Source: Staphylococcus caprae
GTDB taxonomy: Bacteria > Bacillota > Bacilli > Staphylococcales > Staphylococcaceae
Direction: 5' to 3'
Length of the DNA stretch: 41,007 bases
Assembly: GCF_002902725.1 (NCBI RefSeq)
Contig: NZ_PPRT01000033.1
Span: 1-41,007, forward strand
Both the position numbers and the translations under genes were made by a program. Below the pieces are notes generated by a model, which saw only the letters and a list, made by a program, of their open reading frames with translations, searched no databases and was not told the origin of the DNA. Position 1 is the first letter of the stretch; every line of letters starts with the position of its first letter. Shown here piece by piece: positions 19,617-32,282 of this stretch.

Positions 19617-20155
19617 TGGTAAAGGTAGCAAAAAAATATGCCAAAGCATTATTTGATGTCTCTAACGATACAAATCAATTATATGTAGTATATGAAGATT
19701 TAGAAACGATTAGTCATTCATCTTTTGACTACATTAAAAGTTTAAAAGCGATTGATAGTAACCCTTCATTAACAGCAAATGAACGTAAAACGTTCGTTAA
19801 TGAGGTTTATAGCGGTGCAAATGAATATGTTGTTAACACGCTAAAAGTTTTAGCAGATAACCGTCATTTATCATGTATTGAAGATGTATTTAGAGCTTTT
19901 CAAAGCTTATATAATGCACACTACAATCAAGACTTTGCAATTGTAGAGTCAACTTATGAATTAAGTGAAGATGAATTATCAAGAATCGAACAATTAATTA
20001 AGAATCAAACACATTTATCTAGAGTAATTGTAAGCACTAAAATCAATCCAGATTTAATCGGTGGATTTAGAGTGAAGGTCGGTACAACTGTGATGGACGG
20101 TAGTGTTAAAAATGACCTTGTTCAATTACAAAGAAAATTTGAAAGAGCTAACTAA
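19616..20155 (+). CDS. atpH: ATP synthase F1 subunit delta
   Basis: Encodes 179 residues. The delta (OSCP-like) subunit has an N-terminal six-helix domain (~1-105) and a C-terminal domain with [20 protein letters not shown] near the end, linking the b-dimer stalk to the top of F1. Start overlaps the atpF stop by one base; AGGCAGGGG serves as ribosome binding site. Confidence 0.95.
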   Translation: MVKVAKKYAKALFDVSNDTNQLYVVYEDLETISHSSFDYIKSLKAIDSNPSLTANERKTFVNEVYSGANEYVVNTLKVLADNRHLSCIEDVFRAFQSLYNAHYNQDFAIVESTYELSEDELSRIEQLIKNQTHLSRVIVSTKINPDLIGGFRVKVGTTVMDGSVKNDLVQLQRKFERAN

Positions 20156-20177
20156 TATTTAAAGAGGAGTGACATAG

Positions 20178-21689
<1,512 letters not shown>

Positions 21690-21721
21690 TTCTACCTAAA
21701 TAGAATGTAACTGCGAAATTG

Positions 21722-21779
21722 AGAGTACATTTAAAACGTCACTTCATTTTGAAAGTTTAAAGTGAAGCGTTAATACTCT
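21722..21779 (+). promoter_or_regulatory. Long imperfect hairpin between atpA and atpG
   Basis: In the 111-bp gap, AGAGTA (21722-21727) pairs with TACTCT (21774-21779), and inside it AACG/CGTT and CACTT/AAGTG continue the stem with small bulges. There is no T-run after it, so it is not a terminator. A processing or stability element is more likely. Confidence 0.6.
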
Positions 21780-21788
21780 AAATAATAA

Positions 21789-22667
<879 letters not shown>

Positions 22668-22673
22668 TATTAA

Positions 22674-24101
<1,428 letters not shown>

Positions 24102-24120
24102 TAATTAGGAGGTATGGATA

Positions 24121-24525
24121 ATGAATACATTAAGCCTAAATATTGTCACTCCTAATGGTTCTGTCTACGATCGTGAAGATGTAGAACTAGCTGTATTACA
24201 AACGACAGCTGGTGAAATGGGTATCATGAGTGGACACATTCCAACAGTTGCCGCATTAAAAACTGGCTATGTTAAAGTTAACTTTCACAATGGTAATGAA
24301 TATGTAGCAGTTAGTGATGGTTTTGTTGAAGTTAGACAACATAAATTATCAATTATCGTCCAAACAGCAGAAGCTGCTAACGAAATCGATGTTGAGAGAG
24401 CTAAATTAGCTAAGTCGAGAGCAGAATCACATTTAGAAAATGATGATGATAATAGTGACATTAATAGAGCCAAAAGAGCGTTAGAACGTGCTAACAACCG
24501 TTTACGTGTGGCTGAGTTTAAATAA
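24121..24525 (+). CDS. atpC: ATP synthase F1 subunit epsilon
   Basis: Encodes 134 residues: N-terminal beta-sandwich (~1-85, with GEMGIMSGHIPTV) and a C-terminal helical hairpin (~90-134) rich in Ala/Arg that can inhibit ATP hydrolysis. TTAGGAGGT precedes ATG 24121. Last gene of the atp operon, followed directly by a strong terminator. Confidence 0.97.
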   Translation: MNTLSLNIVTPNGSVYDREDVELAVLQTTAGEMGIMSGHIPTVAALKTGYVKVNFHNGNEYVAVSDGFVEVRQHKLSIIVQTAEAANEIDVERAKLAKSRAESHLENDDDNSDINRAKRALERANNRLRVAEFK

Positions 24526-24530
24526 TAATC

Positions 24531-24572
24531 AAAAAGGTTCGATGGCGTGAGCAACGCTTTCGAACCTTTTTT
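24531..24572 (+). terminator. Intrinsic terminator of the atp operon
   Basis: AAAAAGGTTCGA pairs with TCGAACCTTTTT, with an inner GCGT/ACGC pairing, and ends in a T-run. The A-run on the left makes it usable in both directions. Confidence 0.95.
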
Positions 24573-24675
24573 AAATTCTAAATACCATTCATCTTTATTT
24601 ACTCATTTATTAAAGTATCTTTATCACGTTATTTCGTGTACAATGTTATACAGTAATCTTGCGAAGGAGTTTAAT

Positions 24676-24909
24676 ATGGATTATCTGAGTCAATTTGCAA
24701 TTGTACATCTTTTCTTACACGTCATATGTATTTGCATAGCTTATTGGGCTTTAAACTCTATTAGATTAGACCAATTTTTCAAAAAAGGTTATGCATTACA
24801 AGTGCAAGTCTGTATGATATTCGTAGCGATTTTATTAGGAACTTCAGTAAGTAATTTTATTGTTGATTTATTACAATATTCAACTCAAGTTAAATATTTA
24901 TTAAAGTAA
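24676..24909 (+). CDS. ywzB: DUF1146 family membrane protein (YwzB-like)
   Basis: Encodes 77 residues with two membrane helices (~8-27 and ~43-65) and a short basic loop between them. Family, size and place between atpC and murA match YwzB of Bacillus. Function unknown. GAAGGAGTTTAAT precedes ATG 24676; a longer in-frame reading from 24547 starts inside the atp terminator and is rejected. TACAAT at 24639-24644 is a possible -10. Confidence 0.85.
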   Translation: MDYLSQFAIVHLFLHVICICIAYWALNSIRLDQFFKKGYALQVQVCMIFVAILLGTSVSNFIVDLLQYSTQVKYLLK

Positions 24910-25018
24910 TTCTAAAACTGTTATTTATATTGAATAATGGATATAATTATAGAATGAATATTAAATAAATAATCAGGGAAATGAAGAAGTAATAGGAGTT
25001 ATAAGTGGAGGATTAAAG

Positions 25019-26284
25019 ATGGATAAAATAGTAATCAAAGGTGGAAATCGATTAACAGGTGAAGTAAAAGTTGAAGGAGCAAAAAATGCGGTATTACCAG
25101 TTTTAACAGCTTCTTTACTAGCTTCAGAGGGTGAAAGTAAACTTGTTAATGTTCCAGCTTTAAGCGATGTAGAAACGATTAATAATGTTCTATCAACACT
25201 TAACGCAGATGTTTCTTATCATAAAGAAGAAAATGCTGTGACTGTTGATGCAACTAAAAAGCTAAATGAGGAAGCGCCATATGAATACGTGAGTAAAATG
25301 AGAGCGAGTATTCTAGTAATGGGACCATTGTTAGCAAGACTTGGTCATGCAATTGTAGCACTACCAGGAGGATGCGCAATTGGAAGTAGACCGATTGAAC
25401 AACATATTAAAGGGTTCGAAGCACTAGGTGCTGAGATTCACTTAGAAAATGGTAATATCTATGCAAACGCCAAATACGGATTAAAAGGTACACAAATTCA
25501 TTTAGATTTCCCAAGTGTAGGTGCTACTCAGAATATTATTATGGCAGCGTCATTAGCATCTGGAAAGTCCATTATAGAGAATGCAGCTAAAGAACCTGAA
25601 ATTGTCGATTTAGCTAACTACATTAATGAAATGGGCGGTAAAATTACAGGCGCAGGAACAGATACCATTACGATTCATGGTGTTGAAAAGTTACATGGTG
25701 TCGAACATTCAATTATTCCTGACAGAATTGAAGCAGGTACACTTTTAATTGCAGGTGCTATTACAAGAGGAGACATCTTTGTACGTGGCGCTATTAAAGA
25801 ACATATGGCGAGCCTAGTTTATAAATTAGAAGAAATGGGCGTCAATTTAGATTATAAAGAAGATGGCATTCGTGTTTCTGCAGAAGGTGATTTAAATCCT
25901 GTTGACGTTAAAACATTACCTCATCCAGGGTTCCCAACAGATATGCAATCACAAATGATGGCTTTATTACTTACTGCAAATGGCCATAAAGTTATTACTG
26001 AAACAGTCTTCGAAAATAGATTCATGCATGTAGCTGAATTTAGAAGAATGAATGCAAATATTAATGTTGAAGGAAGAAGTGCCAAAATTGAAGGCAAAAG
26101 TCAATTACAAGGGGCACAAGTTAAAGCAACTGATTTAAGAGCTGCAGCAGCGTTAATCTTAGCTGGCTTAGTAGCAGATGGTACGACACAAGTGACTGAA
26201 CTTAAACATCTAGACAGAGGCTATGTCAATTTACATGGTAAATTAAAAGATCTTGGTGCAGATATCCAACGTGTCAATGATTAA
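25019..26284 (+). CDS. murA: UDP-GlcNAc 1-carboxyvinyltransferase, MurA
   Basis: Encodes 421 residues. It has the same reaction as MurZ at 4078 and is generally the main isoenzyme in staphylococci (established for S. aureus). Lys22-Asn23 (GAKNA), Arg95 (MRASIL) and catalytic Cys119 ([13 protein letters not shown]) are present. The active-site loop reads [11 protein letters not shown] here and [11 protein letters not shown] in MurZ, a clear paralogue marker. GTGGAGGATTAAAG precedes ATG 25019. TATAAT at 24942-24947 is a possible -10. fabZ follows after 41 bp, and the same murA-fabZ pairing is usual in staphylococci. Confidence 0.97.
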   Translation: MDKIVIKGGNRLTGEVKVEGAKNAVLPVLTASLLASEGESKLVNVPALSDVETINNVLSTLNADVSYHKEENAVTVDATKKLNEEAPYEYVSKMRASILVMGPLLARLGHAIVALPGGCAIGSRPIEQHIKGFEALGAEIHLENGNIYANAKYGLKGTQIHLDFPSVGATQNIIMAASLASGKSIIENAAKEPEIVDLANYINEMGGKITGAGTDTITIHGVEKLHGVEHSIIPDRIEAGTLLIAGAITRGDIFVRGAIKEHMASLVYKLEEMGVNLDYKEDGIRVSAEGDLNPVDVKTLPHPGFPTDMQSQMMALLLTANGHKVITETVFENRFMHVAEFRRMNANINVEGRSAKIEGKSQLQGAQVKATDLRAAAALILAGLVADGTTQVTELKHLDRGYVNLHGKLKDLGADIQRVND

Positions 26285-26325
26285 AATGAATACAACAAAG
26301 TTTCAAGTTTCGGAGGTTTAACATA

Positions 26326-26763
26326 ATGGAAACAATTTTTGACTATAATCAAATTAAACAAATTATCCCACATAGACAGCCATTCTTATTGATTGATAGA
26401 GTAGTTGAATACGAAGAAGGTAAGAGATGTGTAGGGTTAAAACAAGTTTCTGGTAACGAACCATTTTTCCAAGGGCATTTTCCTGATTATGCAGTAATGC
26501 CAGGAGTACTAATTACTGAAGCATTAGCTCAAACTGGTGCTGTAGCAATGTTAAATAATGAAGAGAATAAAGGTAAGATCGCACTATTCGCTGGAATAGA
26601 CAAATGTCGCTTTAAGAAGCAAGTCACACCTGGTGACACATTAATGTTAGAAGTAGAAATTACTAAGATTAAAGGTCCTATTGGTAAAGGTACTGCCAAA
26701 GCTACAGTAGATGGTCAATTAGCATGTAGTTGTGAACTTACATTTGCTATTCAAGACGCATAA
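26326..26763 (+). CDS. fabZ: 3-hydroxyacyl-ACP dehydratase FabZ
   Basis: Encodes 145 residues, a single hot-dog domain. It dehydrates 3-hydroxyacyl-ACP in type II fatty acid elongation. Catalytic His51 is in [14 protein letters not shown] and Glu65 in [22 protein letters not shown] precedes ATG 26326. Probably co-transcribed with murA; ended by a bidirectional terminator. Confidence 0.97.
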   Translation: METIFDYNQIKQIIPHRQPFLLIDRVVEYEEGKRCVGLKQVSGNEPFFQGHFPDYAVMPGVLITEALAQTGAVAMLNNEENKGKIALFAGIDKCRFKKQVTPGDTLMLEVEITKIKGPIGKGTAKATVDGQLACSCELTFAIQDA

Positions 26764-26783
26764 TTAATTCAATATATAACGAA

Positions 26784-26820
26784 ACGGGTTCCTATTATTT
26801 TGCGATAGGAACCCGTATTT
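26784..26820. terminator. Bidirectional terminator between fabZ and ywpF
   Basis: A perfect 12-bp stem ACGGGTTCCTAT / ATAGGAACCCGT with a 9-nt loop. A T-rich tail follows on the plus strand; the minus-strand tail is weaker. It separates two convergent genes. Confidence 0.9.
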
Positions 26821-27263
26821 TAATTTCTTTCAAATTTTTCATCTTTTAATTTTGGTTTAGATTGCATCATTCGGTTAAAGGTTTTTTTAAGTTCTTCTCC
26901 TGTTAATCCTTCGTCAACTAACTCTTCTAATAGGCTTTCTGCGTACACCTGTCTTAAAGTATAAATATGACATTCAAACACAACTGACATTGTTTTCTTA
27001 AATTTCGCAACGTTTTTGACAGTGGCATCAAAGAGTGCAGGATCATTAGCCGGTCTTGTTATAACTACTCTAATATCTAATAACTTTTGGTCTTTCATAT
27101 AAGTTTGAAATGTTTCATAGTGTTCATTTGAAATAACGATTTCAAGTAGCCAGCCTGTGCCACTTCCTTCTTTATTTATAATAACGCCATCCTCGATTTC
27201 ATATTCTGAAACGCCACCATTTTCATTTACAATCTGAAATCGTACTGCCTTAAATGTCTTCAT
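26820..27263 (-). CDS. ywpF: YwpF-like family protein
   Basis: Encodes 147 residues, recognised as the YwpF-like family found beside ssb and fabZ in Bacillus and staphylococci. Function unknown. The sequence is alternating strands (KAVRFQIVNENGGVSEYEI, WLLEIVISN, RVVITRPAND) followed by a charged helical C-terminus; no signal peptide, no catalytic motif. The chosen start ATG 27263-27261 has GGGATGTGA upstream; an in-frame ATG 36 bases earlier adds MYIFKKQMGCEI and lacks a site. Confidence 0.8.
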   Translation of the reverse strand: MKTFKAVRFQIVNENGGVSEYEIEDGVIINKEGSGTGWLLEIVISNEHYETFQTYMKDQKLLDIRVVITRPANDPALFDATVKNVAKFKKTMSVVFECHIYTLRQVYAESLLEELVDEGLTGEELKKTFNRMMQSKPKLKDEKFERN

Positions 27264-27386
27264 TATTTCACATCCCATTTGTTTTTTAAAAATATACAAT
27301 AAATTAAATTACAAGCAGTGTTGAACTTATTTAATCATTATTTTCTTTAAATATATCAAAAATATACTACAAATAGCTAACGTTTT

Positions 27387-27449
27387 AGGGATATTTGTCA
27401 CTTTGACCAAATGATCCCTCCTCAATTAAGATGTATTACAAGAAGGAGG
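27387..27449 (+). promoter_or_regulatory. ssb leader with overlapping inverted repeats and putative promoter
   Basis: AGGGATATTTGTCA (27387-27400) pairs with TGACCAAATGATCCCT (27404-27419) with two bulged bases. The CCTCCT at 27417-27422 overlaps its right arm and is complementary to AGGAGG at 27444-27449 of the ssb ribosome binding site. A TTGACC (27403-27408)-18-TAAGAT (27427-27432) promoter-like pair overlaps the same bases. It is either an operator over the -35, or two exclusive RNA folds if transcription begins upstream. Confidence 0.5.
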
Positions 27450-27455
27450 TGACAC

Positions 27456-27851
27456 ATGTTAAATAAAATAGTAATTGTTGGTAGGTTAACTAAAGACGCC
27501 CAAATATATGAAAAGGAGGATAGTAGAGTTGCTACGTTTTGTGTAGCAACAGAAAGAAATTACAAAGACGAAAATAATGAAGTTTCGAGCGACTATTTAC
27601 TGTGTAAGGCATTTGGTAAAACAGCTACGAATATTGAAAAATATACCAGTCAAGGTACTTTAGTAGGGATAACTGGACAAATGCGTTCAAGAAAATATGA
27701 AAAAGAAGGGCAAACACATTTTGTAACCGAACTATATGTAGAAACGATTAAATTCATGTCTCCCAAAACAAAAAGTAACGAAATTCTCTCTCAAAATCAA
27801 TTTGACGAAGACACTTATCACTCAGACGAATTTGAAACTATCAATATATAA
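27456..27851 (+). CDS. ssbB: Single-stranded DNA-binding protein (SsbB/YwpH type)
   Basis: Encodes 131 residues. The OB-fold spans ~1-105 (MLNKIVIVGRLTKDAQI, VATFCVATER, YLLCKAFGKTATNIEKYTSQGTLVGITGQM). The tail is short and ends FETINI instead of the DDDLPF-type acidic tip of the replicative SsbA, so this is the accessory paralogue that in Bacillus (ywpH) is competence-induced. Role in DNA uptake is inferred from family. The ribosome binding site GAAGGAGGTGA is near-perfect. Monocistronic, with a terminator downstream. Confidence 0.9.
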   Translation: MLNKIVIVGRLTKDAQIYEKEDSRVATFCVATERNYKDENNEVSSDYLLCKAFGKTATNIEKYTSQGTLVGITGQMRSRKYEKEGQTHFVTELYVETIKFMSPKTKSNEILSQNQFDEDTYHSDEFETINI

Positions 27852-27921
27852 TAATTAACTCCCCCTAAACTCCATCTTATTTTAATAAAACTTAAATTAT
27901 CCTTTTCTTTCAATTATACTC

Positions 27922-27970
27922 AAGCGACCTACTTTAATCGGCCAATATTAAAGAATAGGTCGCTTTTATA
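27922..27970 (+). terminator. Intrinsic terminator of ssbB
   Basis: AAGCGACCTA pairs with TAGGTCGCTT, continued inside by CTTTAAT/ATTAAAG, followed by TTTAT. It lies 70 bp after the stop. The 390-bp gap to sceD also holds a palindrome and a WalR box but no gene. Confidence 0.88.
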
Positions 27971-28055
27971 AATCCTTATTTTTAGCTCCAACATACATAC
28001 AATTATCTGACAGATTTCATTTATATTACAGATATATTTTGCAACCGAGACAAAT

Positions 28056-28079
28056 TCAAAACTGTCATGACAGTTTTGA
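28056..28079. promoter_or_regulatory. Perfect 24-bp palindrome upstream of sceD
   Basis: The sequence is fully self-complementary, centred on ACTGTCATGACAGT and flanked by AAAA/TTTT. A second, smaller inverted repeat TAGAATT-TT-AATTCTA follows at 28081-28096. It lies 36 bp upstream of the WalR box and about 165 bp before the sceD start, a position suited to an operator. Confidence 0.7.
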
Positions 28080-28114
28080 GTAGAATTTTAATTCTATTTA
28101 TAATTAATTTTTAG

Positions 28115-28131
28115 TGTAATTCGAGTGTAAA
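28115..28131 (+). promoter_or_regulatory. WalR binding box of sceD
   Basis: TGTAAT-tcgag-TGTAAA matches the WalR consensus TGTWAH-N5-TGTWAH exactly. In S. aureus sceD is a known WalKR-activated cell-wall hydrolase gene. The box is 111 bp before the start codon. Confidence 0.85.
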
Positions 28132-28242
28132 AAAGTAACGGTTTTTTTTATTTCACTGTAACCTACACCGTATTTTCAGATGTTAGAGTGGTATTTGTAA
28201 ATTAGTTAAGAAAACAAATCACTTTTAGGAGGATTTTTAATA

Positions 28243-28965
28243 ATGAAAAAAACATTAATTGCATCATCATTAGCAGTAGGATTAGGCGTAGTAGCAGGTA
28301 ACGCTGGTCATGACGCTCATGCAAGCGAAGCTACTAACGTAGATAAAGCAGAATTAGCACAAAAAGCACAATCAAATGATCAATCATTAAACGAAAGCCC
28401 TATCCAAGAAGGTGCTTATAACGTAACATTCGATTATAATGGCTTCACTTACTACTTCGAATCAGATGGTAATAACTGGAGCTGGAACTATGCACAAACT
28501 GGTCAAGCAACTCCACAACAAGATGTAAGCGAACAAGCTTCAGCTTCAAATAACCAAACTTCAGCTGAACAAGTAAGTGCACAACAACAATCTAACCAAG
28601 CTCAACCTGAGCAAACAGCTGCTCCACAAACTGAGCAAACTCAACAACCACAAGCTAAAGCAACTACTTCTTACAGTGCACCATCTAACAACACTTCAAG
28701 TAGTAAAGCATCAAGTGGTTCATCAGTAAATGTAAATTCTCATTTACAACAAATTGCTCAACGTGAATCAGGTGGCGACATTCATGCAATCAACCCATCT
28801 TCAGGCGCAGCTGGTAAATATCAATTCTTACAATCAACCTGGGATTCAGTAGCTCCAAGTCAATATAAAGGTCAATCACCAGCTAACGCTCCAGAAAGCG
28901 TACAAGATGCTGCAGCAGTTAAATTATACAACACTGCAGGCGCTAACCAATGGGTAACTGCATAA
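28243..28965 (+). CDS. sceD: Probable transglycosylase SceD
   Basis: Encodes 240 residues, secreted. Signal peptide ~1-27 with cleavage after AHA. Residues ~55-87 hold a short aromatic segment ([18 protein letters not shown]), ~88-160 a low-complexity Gln/Ser/Ala linker, and ~163-240 the lytic transglycosylase-like domain with catalytic Glu175 in AQRESGGD and [11 protein letters not shown]. It cleaves peptidoglycan glycan strands and is linked to growth, daughter-cell separation and colonisation in S. aureus. TTTAGGAGGATTT precedes ATG 28243. A WalR box and a palindrome lie upstream. IsaA is its paralogue; the short C-terminal domain and gene position next to ssb favour SceD. Confidence 0.95.
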   Translation: MKKTLIASSLAVGLGVVAGNAGHDAHASEATNVDKAELAQKAQSNDQSLNESPIQEGAYNVTFDYNGFTYYFESDGNNWSWNYAQTGQATPQQDVSEQASASNNQTSAEQVSAQQQSNQAQPEQTAAPQTEQTQQPQAKATTSYSAPSNNTSSSKASSGSSVNVNSHLQQIAQRESGGDIHAINPSSGAAGKYQFLQSTWDSVAPSQYKGQSPANAPESVQDAAAVKLYNTAGANQWVTA

Positions 28966-28986
28966 TTTAAGTTTATGAGTCCAATT

Positions 28987-29020
28987 AACCATCTTCTCTC
29001 AATGAGAAGGTGGTTTTTTT
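28987..29020 (+). terminator. Intrinsic terminator of sceD
   Basis: AACCATCTTCTC pairs with GAGAAGGTGGTT (one wobble) around a five-base loop and is followed by a run of T. Confidence 0.93.
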
Positions 29021-29037
29021 CATGTTTTACAACCCAT

Positions 29038-29068
29038 TTGATTGATTTACGGGTATTCGTTTGATAAT
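29038..29068 (+). promoter_or_regulatory. Putative promoter of the thiamine salvage operon
   Basis: Two overlapping TTGATT sequences (29038-29043 and 29042-29047) lie 19 or 15 bp before GATAAT at 29063-29068. Neither spacing is ideal, but the site is directly before the riboswitch. Confidence 0.45.
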
Positions 29069-29093
29069 GTGATAAATGAAATACACCAATATA

Positions 29094-29177
29094 ACTACTA
29101 GGGGAGCCATTTGGCTGAGATGAAGTGATTCAGACCCTTATAACCTGATTTGGTTAGTACCAACGTAGGAAAGTAGT
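29094..29177 (+). ncRNA. TPP riboswitch aptamer
   Basis: The thi-box is complete: P1 ACTACT (29094-29099) with AGTAGT (29172-29177), GGGGAGCC, the conserved core GGCTGAGATGA, ACCCTTATAACCTGA, TTGGTTAGTACCAACG and TAGGAAAG. It binds thiamine pyrophosphate and controls tenA-thiD-thiM-thiE. Confidence 0.97.
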
Positions 29178-29243
29178 CATAATCAAATAAGCATCTTTTT
29201 GCCTTGATCATGCTACTTTTCATTGTTGGAAAGTAGTTTTTTT
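29172..29243 (+). terminator. TPP riboswitch expression platform
   Basis: The terminator stem is CTACTTTTC (29213-29221) with GAAAGTAG (29229-29236), then TTTTTTT. The antiterminator is AGTAGTCATAATCAA (29172-29186) with TTGATCATGCTACT (29204-29217), which uses the 3' strand of aptamer P1. Ligand-stabilised P1 frees the terminator, so TPP turns the operon off by premature termination. Confidence 0.88.
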
Positions 29244-29264
29244 ATTATCCAAGGAGGCATACGA

Positions 29265-29954
29265 ATGACATTTTCAAAAGAATTAAGGGAAGCAGCACAA
29301 CCAATTATTGAAGATATTTATAATGATGGTTTTATTCAAGATTTACTCGCAGGAACACTATCTAAACAGGCAGTCCGTCAATACTTAAGAGCAGATGCGT
29401 CTTATTTGAAGGAATTTAGTAATCTTTACGCTTTACTTGTACCTAAAGTGCCTACAATGGAGGATGTTAAATTTTTAGTAGAGCAAATAGAATTTATGCT
29501 AGAAGGTGAAGTTGAAGCACATAAAGTATTAGCAGACTATATCAATGAACCTTACAATGAAATTGTTAAAGAAAAGGTTTGGCCACCTAGTGGAGACCAT
29601 TATATAAAACACATGTACTACAATGCTTACGCACATGAAAATGCAGCATATACAATAGCAGCGATGGCGCCTTGTCCATACGTATATGCAGTGGTAGCAA
29701 AACGTGCAATCAAAGATCCAGCCCTCAATAGAGACTCAATTACAGCAAAATGGTTCGATTTCTACAGTAATGAAATGGATCCACTTGTAGAAGTATTCGA
29801 CCAATTAATGGATCGTTTAACAGAAGAATGCACAAAAGCACAAAAAGAAGAAATTAAAGAAAATTTCTTACAAAGTACCATTCATGAACGTAACTTCTTT
29901 AATATGGCTTATATTGATGAAAAATGGAATTTCGGAGGAGAAAAACATGAATAA
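29265..29954 (+). CDS. tenA: Aminopyrimidine aminohydrolase TenA (thiaminase II)
   Basis: Encodes 229 residues, all-helical. TenA hydrolyses aminomethyl-HMP from degraded thiamine to HMP for re-use. Catalytic Cys137 is in MAPCPYVYA; Asp44 (ADASYL) and Glu208 (IHERNFF) match the Bacillus active site. AAGGAGG precedes ATG 29265, 21 bp after the riboswitch terminator. Its end overlaps thiD by 8 nt. With thiD, thiM and thiE it forms a salvage pathway; no de novo thiC or thiazole genes are present in the window. Confidence 0.95.
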   Translation: MTFSKELREAAQPIIEDIYNDGFIQDLLAGTLSKQAVRQYLRADASYLKEFSNLYALLVPKVPTMEDVKFLVEQIEFMLEGEVEAHKVLADYINEPYNEIVKEKVWPPSGDHYIKHMYYNAYAHENAAYTIAAMAPCPYVYAVVAKRAIKDPALNRDSITAKWFDFYSNEMDPLVEVFDQLMDRLTEECTKAQKEEIKENFLQSTIHERNFFNMAYIDEKWNFGGEKHE

Positions 29955-30768
29955 ACCTAAAATTGCATTAACCATCGCAGGAACAGATCCTACAGGTGGC
30001 GCGGGTGTTATGGCTGATTTAAAATCATTTCATTCATGTGGTGTGTACGGAATGGCAGCGATTACAAGTATCGTCGCTCAAAACACACTAGGCGTCCAAC
30101 ATATTCACAATCTCGAAACAAGCTGGGTGAAAGAACAATTAGAAAGCGTATTTGATGATGAGTTACCTCATGCAATTAAAACAGGAATGATTGCGACCAA
30201 GGAAACGATGGAACTTATTCAAACTTATTTGGAAAGATATTCTGACATTCCATATGTTATAGACCCTGTGATGTTAGCTAAAAGTGGAGATTCACTGATG
30301 GATGATGACACAAAATCACATTTACAATCTACGCTTTTACCTTTAGCAGATGTGGTAACACCTAATATCCCTGAAGCTGAAGAAATCACTGGTTTAAAGA
30401 TTGATACTGAAGAAAGCATACGTAAAGCTGGCGACATTTTTATTAATGAAATTGGTAGTAAAGGTGTCGTGATTAAAGGTGGACACTCTGCAGACTTGAA
30501 TAATGCGAAAGATTTCTTATTTACTAAAGACGATGTGTATACGTTTGAAAATAAACGTTTCGATACGAAACACACGCACGGAACAGGGTGTACATTTTCA
30601 GCAGTGATAACAGCAGAACTTGCTAAAGGTCGCTCGATTTACGAAGCAGTGAAAAAAGCTAAAGCATTTATTTCCATGAGTATTGAGCACACACCAGAAA
30701 TTGGTAAAGGAAGAGGTCCTGTTAATCACTTTGCATATTTAAAGAAAGTAGGTTTGGATGATGAATAA
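29947..30768 (+). CDS. thiD: Hydroxymethylpyrimidine/phosphomethylpyrimidine kinase
   Basis: Encodes 273 residues of the ribokinase fold. It phosphorylates HMP twice to HMP-pyrophosphate. Signatures: [17 protein letters not shown] at the N-terminus, [24 protein letters not shown] and the anion-hole HGTGCTFSA with Cys215. GGAGGAG lies in the tenA coding sequence just before ATG 29947, giving an 8-nt overlap. A PdxK-type vitamin B6 kinase role is possible for such paralogues, but the operon favours thiamine. Confidence 0.94.
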   Translation: MNKPKIALTIAGTDPTGGAGVMADLKSFHSCGVYGMAAITSIVAQNTLGVQHIHNLETSWVKEQLESVFDDELPHAIKTGMIATKETMELIQTYLERYSDIPYVIDPVMLAKSGDSLMDDDTKSHLQSTLLPLADVVTPNIPEAEEITGLKIDTEESIRKAGDIFINEIGSKGVVIKGGHSADLNNAKDFLFTKDDVYTFENKRFDTKHTHGTGCTFSAVITAELAKGRSIYEAVKKAKAFISMSIEHTPEIGKGRGPVNHFAYLKKVGLDDE

Positions 30769-31555
30769 TTTAGAGCGTTTACGTTCCGAAAATCCACTTA
30801 TCGTATGTTATACGAATGATGTGGTTAAAAATTTCACGGCGAACGGTTTACTTAGTTTGGGCGCAAGTCCTGCGATGAGTGAAGCACCTGAAGAGGCAGA
30901 GGAATTCTATCAAGTTGCAAGTGCACTTGTGATTAATATTGGAACGCTTACTCATGAAAATGAAGAAGATATCATGAGTATTGGTAAAATTGCTAACGAT
31001 CAAGGAACACCTATTGTCTTTGACCCAGTTGCAGTAGGTGCATCTACATATCGTAAGCAATTTTGTAAGCGATTCTTGGAACAAATAGATGTCACGGTGA
31101 TTAAAGGTAACGCGTCTGAAATTTTAACACTGATAGATTCGCAAACGACTATGAAAGGCACAGACAGCGATAATTCGCTTGATCCAATTGATATTGCTAA
31201 GAAGGCATCTGAAAGTTTGGATGCAGCAGTTGTCATTACTGGTAAAGAAGACGTGATTGTTCAAGATCATCAGATAGTGAAGCTTTCTAATGGCTCACCT
31301 CTATTAGCTAATATTACTGGGGCGGGCTGTCTATTAGGTGGCATTGTCGCTAGTTTCTTATTTAGAAATACGCAACCATCAATAGAGGCTTTAATTGAAG
31401 CGGTAAGTATTTATAATATCGCAGCTGAACTTGCTGAAAATGAAAAGCATGTACGTGGACCAGGTTCATTCTTACCTGAGCTATTGGATCAATTATACAA
31501 TTTAGATTATGCAACATTTGAAAAATATGTAAATAAAGAAGAGGTTCAGTCATAA
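30761..31555 (+). CDS. thiM: Hydroxyethylthiazole kinase
   Basis: Encodes 264 residues. It phosphorylates the salvaged thiazole alcohol to HET-P. Signatures: [33 protein letters not shown] N-terminus (seen in part), [19 protein letters not shown] and TGAGCLLGG with Cys190. Two adjacent ATGs at 30758 and 30761 are possible; the second gives the usual MN N-terminus. Start lies inside the end of thiD with only weak GTAGG upstream, so translation is coupled. Confidence 0.95.
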   Translation: MNNLERLRSENPLIVCYTNDVVKNFTANGLLSLGASPAMSEAPEEAEEFYQVASALVINIGTLTHENEEDIMSIGKIANDQGTPIVFDPVAVGASTYRKQFCKRFLEQIDVTVIKGNASEILTLIDSQTTMKGTDSDNSLDPIDIAKKASESLDAAVVITGKEDVIVQDHQIVKLSNGSPLLANITGAGCLLGGIVASFLFRNTQPSIEALIEAVSIYNIAAELAENEKHVRGPGSFLPELLDQLYNLDYATFEKYVNKEEVQS

Positions 31556-32194
31556 ATGTTTAATCCAAAACAATTACAAGTATATTTTATTTGTGGTACA
31601 CAAGATATACCTGAAGGTAGAACAATTGAACAAGTGTTAGAAGAGGCATTACAAGCTGGCATCACTTTGTATCAGTTTCGAGAAAAAGGCCCTACTGCTC
31701 TAAAAGGCGAGGATAAAAAGCAACTAGCCTTAAAATTAAAATCACTTTGCCAAACATACCAAGTCCCATTTATTGTTAACGACGATGTGGCGTTAGCTAA
31801 GGAGATTGATGCTGATGGTATTCATGTGGGACAAGACGATGAAGCGGTAAAAGCATTTGCCACAGAATTTGAAAATAAAATCATTGGATTAAGTGTTGGT
31901 AACCTAGATGAGTACCAACATTCAGATCTATCTCAAGTTAATTATATTGGTGTGGGGCCTATGTATGCGACGCCTTCTAAAGATGACGCTAGCGAACCTG
32001 TTGGACCATCAATGATTAAAAAACTAAGAGAATATCTGGATGACTTTCCAATTGTAGCTATCGGAGGCATTAATGAATCAAATGTTGCTTCGATAGCTGA
32101 AGCTGATGCAGATGGTATTTCAGTGATTTCTGCTATTTCTAGAAGTGATAATATTGACAAGACTGTTAAGCATTTTCTGAGTTACTTTAAATAA
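31556..32194 (+). CDS. thiE: Thiamine-phosphate synthase
   Basis: Encodes 212 residues of a TIM-barrel. It joins HMP-PP and HET-P to thiamine phosphate, the last step before TPP. Signatures: [32 protein letters not shown] (spread over ~73-98), [16 protein letters not shown] and [13 protein letters not shown] 31556 directly follows the thiM stop, with AAGAAGAGG upstream. No clear terminator follows; a promoter for yidC appears instead. Confidence 0.96.
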   Translation: MFNPKQLQVYFICGTQDIPEGRTIEQVLEEALQAGITLYQFREKGPTALKGEDKKQLALKLKSLCQTYQVPFIVNDDVALAKEIDADGIHVGQDDEAVKAFATEFENKIIGLSVGNLDEYQHSDLSQVNYIGVGPMYATPSKDDASEPVGPSMIKKLREYLDDFPIVAIGGINESNVASIAEADADGISVISAISRSDNIDKTVKHFLSYFK

Positions 32195-32214
32195 TCTAGT
32201 TAAATTTCCACTTT

Positions 32215-32242
32215 TTGTTTTCTACTACAGTACGAGTATGAT
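32215..32242 (+). promoter_or_regulatory. Promoter of yidC
   Basis: TTGTTT at 32215-32220 and TATGAT at 32237-32242 with 16-bp spacing, 40 bp before the yidC start. Confidence 0.6.
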
Positions 32243-32282
32243 AAAATGAATCCTATGTGAATATTACAATAGAGGTGGAAAA

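Noticed and set aside
24547..24675. Extended ywzB from 24547
   Set aside because: The extension starts within the atp terminator and is not hydrophobic like the rest.
27400..27415. CtsR operator upstream of ssbB
   Set aside because: Only one TTTGACC half-site is present, not the tandem heptads required.
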